DNA from: CAKZQX01 sp034436755
GTDB taxonomy: Bacteria; Chloroflexota; Chloroflexia; Chloroflexales; Chloroflexaceae
NCBI GenBank assembly: GCA_034436755.1
Contig: DAOTVB010000084.1
Span: 13,365 to 77,364 of the forward strand
DNA length: 64,000 nucleotides
Direction of reading: 5' to 3'
This document shows positions 7,668 to 16,446 of the stretch, piece by piece. Position 1 is the stretch's first letter. Each line of letters starts with the position of its first letter. The notes beneath the pieces are model-generated. The model was not told the origin of the DNA. It saw only the letters and a list, made by a program, of their open reading frames with translations, and ran no database searches. Made by a program: the position numbers and the translations under genes.

Positions 7668-9200
7668 TCAGGCGGCGCGCCGCTGATCCAGATGCGCCAG
7701 CCCGCGCAGATACTCCACCAGTTCGTCCGGGTCGGCGGCAAGTTCCACCGCAACGCCGCTCTCCTCGGTCAGTCGCCGGGGCGTGTACTCGTCAAGCGTG
7801 CGCATACCGCTGTAGTCAAACATCACGCGCGGCAGAACCGCGTTGGTGCAACCGCTGTTGCGCAGCACCGGCACAACATCCTGCCCCATCAGCAAACCGC
7901 TGACCGTCACCGTTTCGCCAAAGAACTGGTTGACCACCGGCAGCAACCGTAACTCCAGCCCCTCAATCTGGTTGAGCCGGTCAACCACCGATTGCATCGT
8001 TGGGGCGATCATCGTGCCGCACAGCAGCGCGACCCGCGTTGGCTGCGGCAGGCGGGCGGGCAACCGTCGCCGTGCCGTCGTCCAGATATCCAGAAAATCC
8101 CGCGTCATCCCGACACCGTTGGAGTATTGCGGGAAATCATCATAAAAAGCGGCCGGGGGTACGTCGCGCTCCGACAGCAGATAAAACTCATCGCTCGGAT
8201 AGACCAGGTTCAGCCCCAGATCGCGCCGGTAGTGCTCGCCGTAGGGCAGCAGCAGATCAATCACCCGCGCGGCTTCATCCGGCGTGTAGCAGCGCAACGG
8301 TACATCGGTCGCCGCCCCCAGGCGCGCACAGAAGCCAAAATCGGCGGCATCGAGGGCGGGTTGTGCCGCATCTTGCTGCACCTGTTCCGACCAGAGCGGC
8401 TGGCGTTCCCAGTTGGTATCGATCCACTCGGGTGTCTCATGCACTTGAATTGCCGCCCGAATCGTTGACGGCTTCTTCCGATTAAAGCGATATTTGGTCA
8501 GACCAACCGGCACCACCGCAATCGACTGCACCGTTGGATAGAGCGCTGCCAGATCCTCCACCGTGCGCTGCAACGCCGCGCCATCATTCAGACCGGGACA
8601 GGCCACCACCTGCGTATGCACACTAATTCCCGCCGCACCGAGCCGCCGGATCTGCGCCAGCACATCGGGCACATCGGCCTTGCCCAGCAGCACTGCCCGT
8701 AGCGCGCGATCCGTCGCGTGGATACTGACATGCATCGGCGAGAGATGCTGCTGCTCGATGCGCTGCCAGTCCGCCTCGCTCAGGTTAGTCAGCGTCACAA
8801 AATTGGCATAGAGAAACGAGAGGCGGTAGTCATCATCCTTTAAATAGAGCGTTTTGCGCATGCCTTTGGGCATCTGCGTCAGGAAACAGAATGGACATTT
8901 ATTGTTGCACGTACGCAGCCGGTCAAATAGCGGCTCGGTAAAGGCAATGCCCAGGTCTTCGTCGGAATCTTTCTCAATCTCGAAGACCACCTCGCCTGCG
9001 CTACCACGCACGAGCAATTCGATCTCCTCGTCGGCGATGGCAAAACGGTAGTCGATCACATCGCGCAGCCGTGTACCATTCACGGCCTGCACCACATCAC
9101 CCGGTTGCAGCCCCAGTTCTTCGGCAATCGTTCCCGGCTGTACATGGCTGATAACACCACCCTCGCCGGTAATATTCTTTAAATCTGGTTGATACTCCAC
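7668..9200 (-). CDS. DUF512 radical-SAM protein with N-terminal PDZ domain
   Basis: A 510-residue protein of the DUF512/TIGR03279 family, iron-sulphur oxidoreductase-like proteins common in cyanobacteria, Clostridia and Chloroflexota, with no proven reaction. Residues 14-75 form a PDZ-like domain (GTIAEELGLQPGDVVQAVNG). A cysteine cluster CNNKCPFC (C98, C102, C105) in a radical-SAM barrel follows, then the DUF512 C-terminal domain with LCGTMIAP and the NQFFGETVTVSGLLMGQD stretch. Length and order match the family. Translation starts at GTG 9200-9198 with a weak AGGGG site. It appears to be monocistronic, with a minus -10 box upstream and hairpin plus terminator downstream. Confidence 0.9.
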   Translation of the reverse strand: MEYQPDLKNITGEGGVISHVQPGTIAEELGLQPGDVVQAVNGTRLRDVIDYRFAIADEEIELLVRGSAGEVVFEIEKDSDEDLGIAFTEPLFDRLRTCNNKCPFCFLTQMPKGMRKTLYLKDDDYRLSFLYANFVTLTNLSEADWQRIEQQHLSPMHVSIHATDRALRAVLLGKADVPDVLAQIRRLGAAGISVHTQVVACPGLNDGAALQRTVEDLAALYPTVQSIAVVPVGLTKYRFNRKKPSTIRAAIQVHETPEWIDTNWERQPLWSEQVQQDAAQPALDAADFGFCARLGAATDVPLRCYTPDEAARVIDLLLPYGEHYRRDLGLNLVYPSDEFYLLSERDVPPAAFYDDFPQYSNGVGMTRDFLDIWTTARRRLPARLPQPTRVALLCGTMIAPTMQSVVDRLNQIEGLELRLLPVVNQFFGETVTVSGLLMGQDVVPVLRNSGCTNAVLPRVMFDYSGMRTLDEYTPRRLTEESGVAVELAADPDELVEYLRGLAHLDQRRAA

Positions 9201-9260
9201 AGTGCCCCTGTGTACCCTTCAGCTAGATATTGCACGACTTTTTCACAAGAAACTTGCAGC

Positions 9261-9266
9261 ATTATA
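9261..9266 (-). promoter_or_regulatory. -10 box (TATAAT) of the DUF512 gene
   Basis: Perfect TATAAT on the minus strand about 60 bp upstream of the GTG start. No recognisable -35 box at normal spacing, so confidence is moderate. Confidence 0.45.
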
Positions 9267-9340
9267 ACATAAGCCGCGAAGACGGGGTGTGGATGCACAG
9301 AAGCATGTCCCGGCTGCGGGAGGTATAGCAGCCATCAATT

Positions 9341-9414
9341 TGTCGTAGTGCCGCCTCCAGGCGGTTGAGAGCGAAGCCCTGAGAGCCAGTTCACAACCAA
9401 TTTAGGATTGCTAT
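9341..9414. repeat. Dispersed 75-bp repeat with CCGCCT/AGGCGG hairpin, copy 1
   Basis: TGTCGTAGTGCCGCC, the AGGCGG arm, AGCGAA, CCAGTTCACAACCAAT and AGGATTGCTA recur in the same order at 24224-24298. The core hairpin is CCGCCT-CC-AGGCGG. It ends at the stop codon of the following minus-strand gene. Confidence 0.8.
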
Positions 9415-9415
9415 A

Positions 9416-9790
9416 TCACTCGCCTTCGTCCAGGAATGCCAGCAACCGCTGGAGCGCTTCCGGGTCTTCCCCCGGTGACTCCGGAACAGCACGCAGCGCC
9501 AGATCGCCCACGGTCAGGGTCCAGCCCTGTTCCTGGGAGGGCGGTTGCAAAATCGTGATCGCCTGGGGTAACGCAATCGCGCGCACACCCTGGAGTTTGA
9601 CCTCCCAGCCCTGGCTGCTCAACTCATGCGCAACGGCTTCAGCTTCGCGCCAGCGGAGCAGCGCGGCCCACAACACTGCCGGCGGCTCATCCGCACCGGT
9701 TTCAATCAGTGCATCGGCCTCCGGCAGCGGCGCATCACGCCAGAAGAGGAACGGCTCGCGGTCTTCGGGACGTAGCGCGCGCACCAGCAC
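9416..9790 (-). CDS. Short hypothetical protein, probably 5'-truncated
   Basis: A 124-residue product with no family I recognise. It is rich in Leu, Ala and Glu with regular alpha/beta spacing (RWREAEAVAHELSSQGWEVKLQGVRAIALP), which looks like a real coding frame, and codon usage matches the neighbours. The best start is GTG at 9790. The frame stays open upstream for another ten codons to a TGA, then runs into the tandem palindromes at 9838-9936. There is no ribosome site or ATG. The repeats may have replaced the original 5' end, so this may be a remnant. The complementary strand is also open (178 aa, Ser/Arg/Pro rich) but looks like a shadow. Confidence 0.5.
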   Translation of the reverse strand: MLVRALRPEDREPFLFWRDAPLPEADALIETGADEPPAVLWAALLRWREAEAVAHELSSQGWEVKLQGVRAIALPQAITILQPPSQEQGWTLTVGDLALRAVPESPGEDPEALQRLLAFLDEGE

Positions 9791-9837
9791 GCGCAGGCCA
9801 ATCGGCTCGCGGATCAGACTTCACCAACCTTCCTTGC

Positions 9838-9936
9838 AACCTTCCCCGAAGCTGGGAGCTTCGACCATCAAACCTTCCCCGAAGCTCGCAGCTTCGACCA
9901 TCAAACCTTCCCCGAAGCTGCGAGCTTCGGGGAAGG
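9838..9936. repeat. Three 33-bp tandem palindromic units
   Basis: Units 9838-9870, 9871-9903 and 9904-9936 share AACCTTCCCCGAAGCT, a 3-nt variable loop and AGCTTC. In the first two, the right arm decays after AGCTTCG. In the third, the palindrome is a perfect 14-bp stem (CCTTCCCCGAAGCT 9906-9919 with its complement 9923-9936). Loop triplets differ (GGG, CGC, GCG). There are no spacers, so this is not a CRISPR array. The block follows the 3' end of the secreted-protein gene and may act in its termination. Confidence 0.85.
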
Positions 9937-9952
9937 TCGTCTGAAGGTGAGT

Positions 9953-10843
9953 TTAGTTAGCCTGGGTGGTATCCATGCCGGCGGTTGCGGTCCAGGGTTC
10001 CACATTCCCGGCAAAATCAACTGCGCGCACCCGGAAGGCGAACTCCTCGCCCTCAGCGGGACCGAACCACTCCGATAGGCTCGTCGTGTTTGTCAGCCAA
10101 CTGTGCCAGCCATAGCTCCCACAGGGCAGTTGGCAGACCTGCACATCATAGTAGGCAATACCGCTGGCATTGTCAACACCGCTCCAGCGTACCAGGAAGC
10201 CTTTCCCTTCGCGGGTAATTTCGACGATCTCGCTGACCGGAGGGGTAGTATCGGCCACTGCACCATCATCGTCCTGCAGCGTCCGGCCAACCGCTTCGGC
10301 AGCCTTAACGGTCACTTTCACCTGATTGCTCTCACCGGCGCCACCATTCAGCGCATCGTTCCAGTTGTAGTTTGCCCGCAGCGTAAGCTCCTCGTCGATG
10401 GGCACGGTCGGGGCCATATTCATCACCAACCTGGCTGAGCGCGTCTCATCGCCGTCATCGTTGTCATCATTATTGACCTCGATATAGCGGAAGCCCAGCG
10501 TGATGCTATCGTCGTTGTGACTTTCGACCCAGCCACGACTCCCGTCGAAGCGCACATCTTCCAGGGAAAGCCGGTCTTCGTCAAAATTGAGGGTCACCCG
10601 AACGTCCTCGGCAGGAGCCGTACCAATATTTTCGACATCTACATCGATGCTCAAATTCTCACCACGGGTAACATACAGGCTCGGATCACTGCTCAACGTA
10701 ACGATGATATTGGCATTACCGTCAGTTTCCTGGGCAGATGCAGGCGAATGAACCGTAGAAAAACTCAACAGCCCACCGATTAGCAGGAAAAGAAAGAGTA
10801 GATGTATGTGACGGGGCCAACAATTTGTTTCTTTGCGATACAT
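9953..10843 (-). CDS. Secreted beta-sandwich protein (CARDB/DUF11-like plus fibronectin-type domain)
   Basis: A 296-residue exported protein. Residues 1-38 are a Sec signal peptide: positive start, hydrophobic core LLFLFLLIGGLL, AxA-like ASA-QE cut site. Residues 43-180 resemble a CARDB/DUF11 domain (NIIVTLSSDPSLYVTRGENL, then VDVENIGTAPAEDVRVTL), a fold common in surface and adhesive proteins. Residues 197-290 resemble a fibronectin type III domain (DTTPPVSEIVEIT, WSGVDNASGIAYYDVQV, FRVRAVDFAGNVEPW). An Asp/Asn-rich loop may bind Ca2+. There is no cell-wall anchor. The start ATG has a strong GAGGAGGT site. Function is inferred only from fold; binding or structural roles are equally possible. 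Confidence 0.8.
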   Translation of the reverse strand: MYRKETNCWPRHIHLLFLFLLIGGLLSFSTVHSPASAQETDGNANIIVTLSSDPSLYVTRGENLSIDVDVENIGTAPAEDVRVTLNFDEDRLSLEDVRFDGSRGWVESHNDDSITLGFRYIEVNNDDNDDGDETRSARLVMNMAPTVPIDEELTLRANYNWNDALNGGAGESNQVKVTVKAAEAVGRTLQDDDGAVADTTPPVSEIVEITREGKGFLVRWSGVDNASGIAYYDVQVCQLPCGSYGWHSWLTNTTSLSEWFGPAEGEEFAFRVRAVDFAGNVEPWTATAGMDTTQAN

Positions 10844-11308
10844 ATTATTACCTCCTCAAGGGAATTATATGCGGTTTGCCGTCTTCCGGCATATGTTCTA
10901 TCATTAATTATAGCGCTGCCGCACCGTTTCTACATCGGAGACCGTGTGTAACTGGACATACAACTTTCGTTGCAGGCGCTATCATTTGTTTGGACGACAT
11001 GCCACACCTCCCGGTTGCCAGGATGTTATCGGAGACAGGCACTACCGCCGGCTTCCCTTTACATGTATTAGGAAAACGCTCTCACGCAGTTACTCTTACC
11101 GTCTTAGAAATGTATCTCAGCGTTTTCTCAACCAGAGAGAACAAGCGAAAGAACAGAGAAACAGAGGACGATGACAAATTATGCTGTTCGATAGCCGCAC
11201 ATCCGGTGCGCTTTGTACGGTATACCTCTATATCTACGTTCTCTACTCCGAAATCTTGCAAAATCTATGCCAACCTTATGAACAGGTGGGAGCGATGGTC
11301 CCTTCATA
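10844..11308. other. Non-coding stretch with a heptamer-like patch
   Basis: No convincing gene. Open frames here have atypical composition. Around 11130-11165 a patch of AGAGAACAAG/GAACAGAG words is the complement of the TGTTCTCTGTTCTTT words near 23.6 kb. Confidence 0.5.
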
Positions 11309-11506
11309 ACACGCGTTACGCAGTGGGAGTTTGTTCTGGACTGGTGCCAACCCCGAACGCCAGAAACGCCTGCGGCAGGATGGTACATTTTGAACTTCTT
11401 TCACAAAAAATTTGCACTGTGTGCAAATTTTTTGTGAATAAAGTATGGTTTCTTCCGCCCTGCCGGAGGCGGAATCTCCTGTCGGGTCAACGACCGCGTA
11501 ACTCCT
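11309..11506. repeat. Palindrome-core repeat, copy A
   Basis: Left module GCCTGCGGCAGGATGGTAC (11369-11387), perfect 18-bp A+T-rich hairpin (arms 11400-11417 and 11421-11438, loop TGT), right module CTTCCGCCCTGCCGGAGGCG (from 11452), ending in GACCGCGTAACTCCT. Same family as 19284, 26159, 33892 and 34106. Confidence 0.85.
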
Positions 11507-11551
11507 GTTAATAATGAACCAGCGAGAGCATGGCTCCCGCATTCCCAACAG

Positions 11552-11598
11552 AAAAACCCGGTGCAGGTGATGCGCATCTGCGCATCACCTGCACCGGG
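11552..11598 (-). terminator. Strong Rho-independent terminator after the CHRD-like gene
   Basis: A perfect 19-bp stem (11557-11575 with 11580-11598, loop ATCT). Read on the minus strand it is followed by a run of five T. It lies about 145 bp downstream of the stop of the minus-strand CHRD-like gene. Confidence 0.85.
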
Positions 11599-11742
11599 CA
11601 ATCAAAGCATGGCGCGTCGTTGACAAAGCAACCGAGAAGAAGACGGGTTGATCGGATCTTCAGGCTGTTCAGTGGGTAATCAGTTTGTTTTCTGTTCGCT
11701 GTCCTTTGTTCTTCCCACGCTGTACCTGGTTCTACCTAATAT

Positions 11743-12542
11743 TTACAGATTGGCACAGGCGATGGTGGGACCGTGCTCCACACCAGCATTCTGATGAATA
11801 TGCAGACTGTAGGCACCGGCGTCCAGTTGTGCCTGCGAGAGGCGATCTGCCGGAATCAGCGCGCTTGCCACGACCGGCATCACCGGATCGCTCACCTCAA
11901 TCGGCGCAGTCAGTCCATCAGAACTGGCTGTGGCGGTGAACGGGACAACAATCGGCGCGGAGAGGTCGCTGCAGAAGGCACTATGGATATGCCAGGCATG
12001 CGCACCGGCAGGAATATTCTGAACCTCTACCTGGATTTGCATTCCTTCACCCTCAGGCGCTTGACTAAGGACAACCGTACCAATCGCGCCGGACCCCTGG
12101 GGAACTGTTTCAAAGTTGGAGCTTACAATAACATTCTCGGCGCGGCACCTTCCGTCGGCGCGGCTTCCGGCATCGGCGCGGCACCTTCCGTCGGCGCAGC
12201 TTCCGGCATCGGCGCGGCTTCCGTCGGCGCGGCTTCCGGCATCGGCGCGGCTTCCGTCGGCGCAGCTTCTTGCATTGGCGCGGCTTCCGGCGTGGGTGCG
12301 GCACCCTCGGCCGGCGCAGTTGCACCCTCGGCCGGCGCGGTAGCGCCTTCGGCGGGCGCGGCTCCCGGTGTGCCCAGACCATTTGGATCACCGGCAAACA
12401 GGTAAATCACAACGATCAGGGCCAACAGACCAAGGGAGGCCAGACCAACAAACACGATCAGCGGTGGACCGCCCGCCTGACTCTCGGAGGGCTGTCGCAG
12501 GTCGGCATTTGCGGGTGAGTACGATCCCTTTTCTTCGGACAT
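11743..12542 (-). pseudogene. Membrane-anchored CHRD/SOD-like protein, broken by a frameshift
   Basis: Two adjacent frames make one sensible protein. The first part (12542 to about 12132, ATG after AAGGAGAT) has a cytoplasmic start, one membrane helix (LIVFVGLASLGLLALIVVIYLF) and a linker of 11-residue repeats (AAPTEAAPMPE). It then ends at TAA 12125-12123. The second frame joins at AENVIVSSNFE and continues to 11743 as a beta-barrel domain with HAWHIHSAFCS and SLHIHQNAGVEHGP, typical of CHRD or Cu/Zn-SOD-like folds. A single-base indel near 12135, at the end of the repetitive linker, separates them. Slippage, assembly error or true inactivation are all possible. An internal start (ATG 12042) could give a soluble 99-residue fragment. 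Confidence 0.7.
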
Positions 12543-12717
12543 ACGCTATCTCCTTCATTTCAACTGATGACTGTCGCAGCCGGGCCCGCCGGGATAACAG
12601 TCGCTTATAACCACGCCGGGAAACGATGCAAGAAGCGTGCCATTTATCGTGGAGAAAAGCAGAGGATAATCGAACATCCGTGGTATAATCGGCGGCACGC
12701 CCGTCGTACACACCTGT

Positions 12718-15354
12718 ATGCGCCAGACGGGGCTTTTTGGAGTTGGAGCTTACGCGAAGCAGATGAGTATCAATCGAACCAGTACGCACCCTGCCGGTAC
12801 CCCAACACCGGTTGCCTACAGCTTGCGCGCCGGTCTCCGCGTCCTCCAGCAATGTACGGAGACGCAACGCCAACAGCATGGGCAATTTCTGACCCCGGCG
12901 GCCATTGCCGAGTTTATGGCGTATCAGTTCGGTAGCTTGCGCGATGGTGCGCGCATTCTGGACCCCGCTGCCGGATCGGGAACGCTGGCGTGCGCCATGA
13001 TCGAGCAGGCTATTCAGCGTAAGACTTGCACCAAGCTTTTTGTTGACTGCGTTGAAATTGACCCGCTCCTCTGTTCGGTCGCGCGCGCAGCACTCGCGTT
13101 TGCCGGAACCTTTGCGTCCCGGCATGGCGTGCAGGTCCACACGCGCATTATTCAGGGCGACTTTATCCTCAACTACTGCAACGCGCATCAACCGGATTTA
13201 TTCGCACACCCTGGGACAAACGACCCGGCGCTGCACCGAACCTACGACTATATCATTGCCAACCCACCCTACTTTAAGCTCAACCGGGACGATCCCCGTG
13301 CCAGAGCAACCGCAAAGCTGGTTCACGGCAACACAAATATCTACACGCTGTTTCTCGCCATTGCCGCGCACCTGCTTGCCGATCAGGGGCAGGCCGGCTT
13401 TATCGTGCCGCGCAGCTTCTGCTCCGGCGCATATTTCGGCAAGTTTCGGCGGAGTTTCTTGCAGCAGGCGGTACCACTGGCCGTGCATACTTTTGAGTCG
13501 CGGATGAGTGCCTTCAAAGCGGATGCCGTGCTCCAGGAAAATGTTATCTTTGCCTTTCGGAAGCGCCTGCCGGACACGCCGAACGATCCGCGAAGCGACG
13601 ACTCGTGCGTCACCATTTCCTCCTCGCAGGGCAGCAGCGATCTGGCGCGCACGCGCCGGCGCACGGTCGCATTGCAGACCTTTGCCACCAGCCGCGCCGG
13701 CGAGACCTTTTTTCGCATACCGCTGACCGATTTCGACGAAGAGATTATCAACATCGTTGATACCTGGAATGGCTCGCTCACCGGCTATGGGTTATCCATC
13801 TCCACCGGCCCGGTGGTGGCCTTTCGCGCCGAGGAGTTTTTGACCGATGCGCCGGCGGTTGACCGGGGTGTGGCAGTGCCGCTGCTCTGGATGCAGAATG
13901 TTCAGCAGCAGCAGATTATGTGGCCGACGGATCGGCGCAAGAAACCACAGGGATTTCTCCTCACCGAGCGGTCACGTTCGCTGCTGGTGCCAATGCGCAA
14001 CTATGTCATCCTGCGGCGCTTTAGTGCCAAGGAAGATGCACGACGGTTAGTTGCCGCACCCCTGCCGGCAACGCAGTTTCCCCACGCCTGGCTCGGCCTG
14101 GAGAATCATCTCAACTATATTTACAGTAACAACCGCGAACTGGAAGATGCGGAGATCTACGGTCTGGCGGCCCTGTTCAACAGCGCCTTCCTGGATCGGT
14201 ATGTGCGCATGACCAATGGAACAACCCAGGTGAATGCGGCCGAACTCCGCGCCTTACCCCTGCCACCACTGGCGGTTATTCGGGAGATTGGGCAGACCCT
14301 GGTGACCCGGAAGGCCACCGGCGCACCCGCCGATCCTGATGCGGTCGTGTTTGCGGTGCTGCGTGAAACGGATGCAGCGTTTGCGGATATACCTTTGATC
14401 AGAGAGGCTCGGATAAAGATGGGAAAGATCCAGGAAGCTCAGGAGATCTTGAAAATGATGGAATTACCCAAAGCACAGCAGAATGAAATTTCAGCACTGA
14501 CCTTGCTTGTGCTTGCGCAACTATCCGAAGAAAACTCCTGGAGTAATGCCAAACGTCAGAGCCTGGGCATTCATGAAATAATGGGAGAGATGGCGCGGCG
14601 CTATGATCGCAAGTATGCAGAGAATACCCGCGAAACAATTCGACGGCAGGTCATTCACCAATTTGTGCAGGCCGGTATTGCGGTGCGTAATCCCGATGAA
14701 CCAACGCTTCCGACAAATAGCCCCCGAACACACTATGCCCTCTCAGCCGAGGCCATCCGTACTATTCGCGCCTATGGAACAGATACATGGCAGGATGCTG
14801 TTGGGACGTTTATTACAAGCAAAGGTGCGCTTCTGGAGCTTTACCAGAAGCAGCAAGATCAGCATAAAATTCCGCTCATTCTCGAAAATGGCGAAGAATA
14901 TCATCTCTCTCCCGGGAAACACAACGAGTTACAGGCAGCTATCGTAGAAGAGTTTGGACCGCGTTTTGCCCCAGGCGCTCGACTGCTCTATCTCGGTGAT
15001 ACAGCGCAAAAGACACTTATTCTTGACAAAGCAGGTTTTGCAACGTTGGGTATTCCTGCACCCAGCCACGATAAACTGCCGGATGTTGTGCTCTATGATC
15101 AACAGAGGAACTGGCTGTACTTGATTGAAGCTGTAACCTCCCACGGCCCGGTTTCACCAAAACGACGTGTCGAGTTAGAAGAAGCCATCAGCGGATGTTC
15201 AGCCGGAATAATCTATGTCAGTGCATTTCCCGACTTCACCACCTTCAAAGCCTATCTCACCGAGATCGCGTGGGAAACCGAAGTCTGGTTAGCTGAGTTA
15301 CCTGGGCATCTCATCCACTTCAACGGTGATCGCTTCCTGGGGCCACGCATATAG
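12718..15354 (+). CDS. Fused Type II adenine methyltransferase and PstI/BsuBI-like endonuclease
   Basis: Single 878-residue restriction-modification enzyme. Residues 40-530 are an N6-adenine methyltransferase: motif X region GQFLTPAAIAEF (56-67), motif I DPAAGSG (82-88), and motif IV NPPYFK (182-187). These are followed by a target-recognition-like half. Residues 580-878 match the BsuBI/PstI restriction endonuclease family: KHNELQAAIVEEFGPRF, then LPDVVLY (D789) and IEAVTSHGPVSPKR (E804 and following Lys). PstI and BsuBI cut CTGCAG and have separate R and M genes; here both parts share one frame. CTGCAG occurs in the window, so modification would be needed. The start is uncertain: ATG 12718 and ATG 12763 both lack a clear ribosome site. 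No separate specificity subunit or controller gene lies beside it. Confidence 0.85.
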   Translation: MRQTGLFGVGAYAKQMSINRTSTHPAGTPTPVAYSLRAGLRVLQQCTETQRQQHGQFLTPAAIAEFMAYQFGSLRDGARILDPAAGSGTLACAMIEQAIQRKTCTKLFVDCVEIDPLLCSVARAALAFAGTFASRHGVQVHTRIIQGDFILNYCNAHQPDLFAHPGTNDPALHRTYDYIIANPPYFKLNRDDPRARATAKLVHGNTNIYTLFLAIAAHLLADQGQAGFIVPRSFCSGAYFGKFRRSFLQQAVPLAVHTFESRMSAFKADAVLQENVIFAFRKRLPDTPNDPRSDDSCVTISSSQGSSDLARTRRRTVALQTFATSRAGETFFRIPLTDFDEEIINIVDTWNGSLTGYGLSISTGPVVAFRAEEFLTDAPAVDRGVAVPLLWMQNVQQQQIMWPTDRRKKPQGFLLTERSRSLLVPMRNYVILRRFSAKEDARRLVAAPLPATQFPHAWLGLENHLNYIYSNNRELEDAEIYGLAALFNSAFLDRYVRMTNGTTQVNAAELRALPLPPLAVIREIGQTLVTRKATGAPADPDAVVFAVLRETDAAFADIPLIREARIKMGKIQEAQEILKMMELPKAQQNEISALTLLVLAQLSEENSWSNAKRQSLGIHEIMGEMARRYDRKYAENTRETIRRQVIHQFVQAGIAVRNPDEPTLPTNSPRTHYALSAEAIRTIRAYGTDTWQDAVGTFITSKGALLELYQKQQDQHKIPLILENGEEYHLSPGKHNELQAAIVEEFGPRFAPGARLLYLGDTAQKTLILDKAGFATLGIPAPSHDKLPDVVLYDQQRNWLYLIEAVTSHGPVSPKRRVELEEAISGCSAGIIYVSAFPDFTTFKAYLTEIAWETEVWLAELPGHLIHFNGDRFLGPRI

Positions 15355-15385
15355 CTCGTAGCTCACTGTTGATATGCAGGGCAAT

Positions 15386-15436
15386 GCTTTGCGCCCTTTG
15401 CGGCTTTGCGCCCTTTGCGGCTTTGCACGTTTTGCG
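15386..15436. repeat. Short tandem repeat (CTTTGCGCC/CTTTGCGGC words)
   Basis: Two near-identical 18-bp units of CTTTGCGCCCTTTGCGGC plus degenerate remnants lie between the convergent stops of the restriction enzyme gene and the transglutaminase gene. Confidence 0.7.
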
Positions 15437-15440
15437 CTCA

Positions 15441-16421
15441 CTACTGCTGTTGCTGCTGCTGCTGATCCTGCTCTTGTTGATGCTGCGGTTGCAACTCCTC
15501 CTGGGACGAGACCTCTACCGGGTTCCACTCAACCGGCGGGAGCAACTCCTCATCGGGGGGCGGCGCTTCCGTGGGTGTAACCTGCACCCCTACATCCAGC
15601 TCGCTGCTAGCCTGCCCCTTGAACACACCGCGCGTCGGCGGCACATCCGCATAATCGCGCCCGACCGCCGTGCGAATATGTCGCTCCATCGCTACCAGGT
15701 TGTTCGTCGGATCAAGCCCAACCCATCCCAGATCCGGCAGGAACACCTCCACCCAGGCATGCGTGGCATCCTGCTCCGAGCGGTCATGCTCTTCGCTGCT
15801 ATGGAAAAGATACCCGCTGACATAGCGGCAGGGAATATGCAGCCACTCGCGCACCAGCGCAATCATCACATGCGAGAAATCCTGACAGACCCCCTGGCGG
15901 CGCTTGAGTGCATCATCAATGGGCGAGTCAACCTCGGTGATCTGCGGCATGTAGGCAAAGGTGGCATAGATGCGGGCATTCAGTTCCCGCAGCAGACTCA
16001 GGGGGTCATCGCGGCGCTGGACATCCAGTTCGCGGGCCAGTTCCTGGAGCAGCGGCGTGGCGCGGGCAAAATGGCTGGGCATCAACATATCCCAGAAATC
16101 ACCAAGCCGGACGGCCGCATCAAGCTCATCCCAGGCGGTTGACGGCAGCGCTTCGGGCAGCGGTGGCGGCGGTGTCAGTTCAACCAGCGCCTCGGCCGTG
16201 ATGGTGAGTTGCGTATGCCGGCCCGGAATGTCAAAATGGTAGACCATATTCCCCAGGTAGTCCCGGTACCAGGTCGTGTGGGTGCGCGGCGCTGTCTGCA
16301 ACGAGAAATCCAGGCAGCGCTGTGAGCCTTCCGTGCGCGGACGCATCCGCACCTCCATCATGCTCTCGCTGATCGGCGCGCTGTAACGAAACCTGGTTAT
16401 ATGACGAATTGAATAATACAT
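15441..16421 (-). CDS. Transglutaminase-like cysteine protease-fold protein
   Basis: A 326-residue protein with an N-terminal beta domain (1-85, YYSIRHITRFRYSAPISES, the bacterial transglutaminase-like N-terminal region) and a transglutaminase-like core. The triad is present: C179 (RRQGVCQDFSHV), H221 (ATHAWVEVFLPDLGW) and D237 (GLDPTNN). The C terminus ends in a glutamine-rich tail (QQEQD then poly-Q). I start at ATG 16421-16419, the family-typical MYYSIRH start; the open frame extends upstream into the alpha-E gene but without support. It is the last gene of a three-gene minus-strand cassette after the ATP-grasp and alpha-E genes, a set that recurs in many bacteria. The job of the cassette is unproven; peptide ligation or processing has been suggested. 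Confidence 0.88.
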   Translation of the reverse strand: MYYSIRHITRFRYSAPISESMMEVRMRPRTEGSQRCLDFSLQTAPRTHTTWYRDYLGNMVYHFDIPGRHTQLTITAEALVELTPPPPLPEALPSTAWDELDAAVRLGDFWDMLMPSHFARATPLLQELARELDVQRRDDPLSLLRELNARIYATFAYMPQITEVDSPIDDALKRRQGVCQDFSHVMIALVREWLHIPCRYVSGYLFHSSEEHDRSEQDATHAWVEVFLPDLGWVGLDPTNNLVAMERHIRTAVGRDYADVPPTRGVFKGQASSELDVGVQVTPTEAPPPDEELLPPVEWNPVEVSSQEELQPQHQQEQDQQQQQQQ

Positions 16422-16446
16422 ATGTTTGATACCGGTTATCAGAAAA

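Noticed and set aside
9838..9936. Possible short CRISPR array
   Set aside because: Units are directly adjacent with no unique spacers, and there are no cas genes nearby.
9408..9944. 178-residue plus frame over the short hypothetical gene
   Set aside because: Ser/Arg/Pro-rich shadow that ends by translating the 33-bp tandem palindromes.
10825..11511. 228-residue plus frame over the spacer and repeat A
   Set aside because: It reads through the palindromic repeat, its composition is unlike the genome, and it has no domain.
12388..13191. 267-residue minus-strand frame across the restriction-enzyme start
   Set aside because: Antisense to the N-terminal methyltransferase and to the start of the CHRD-like gene; basic, low-complexity product with no motifs.
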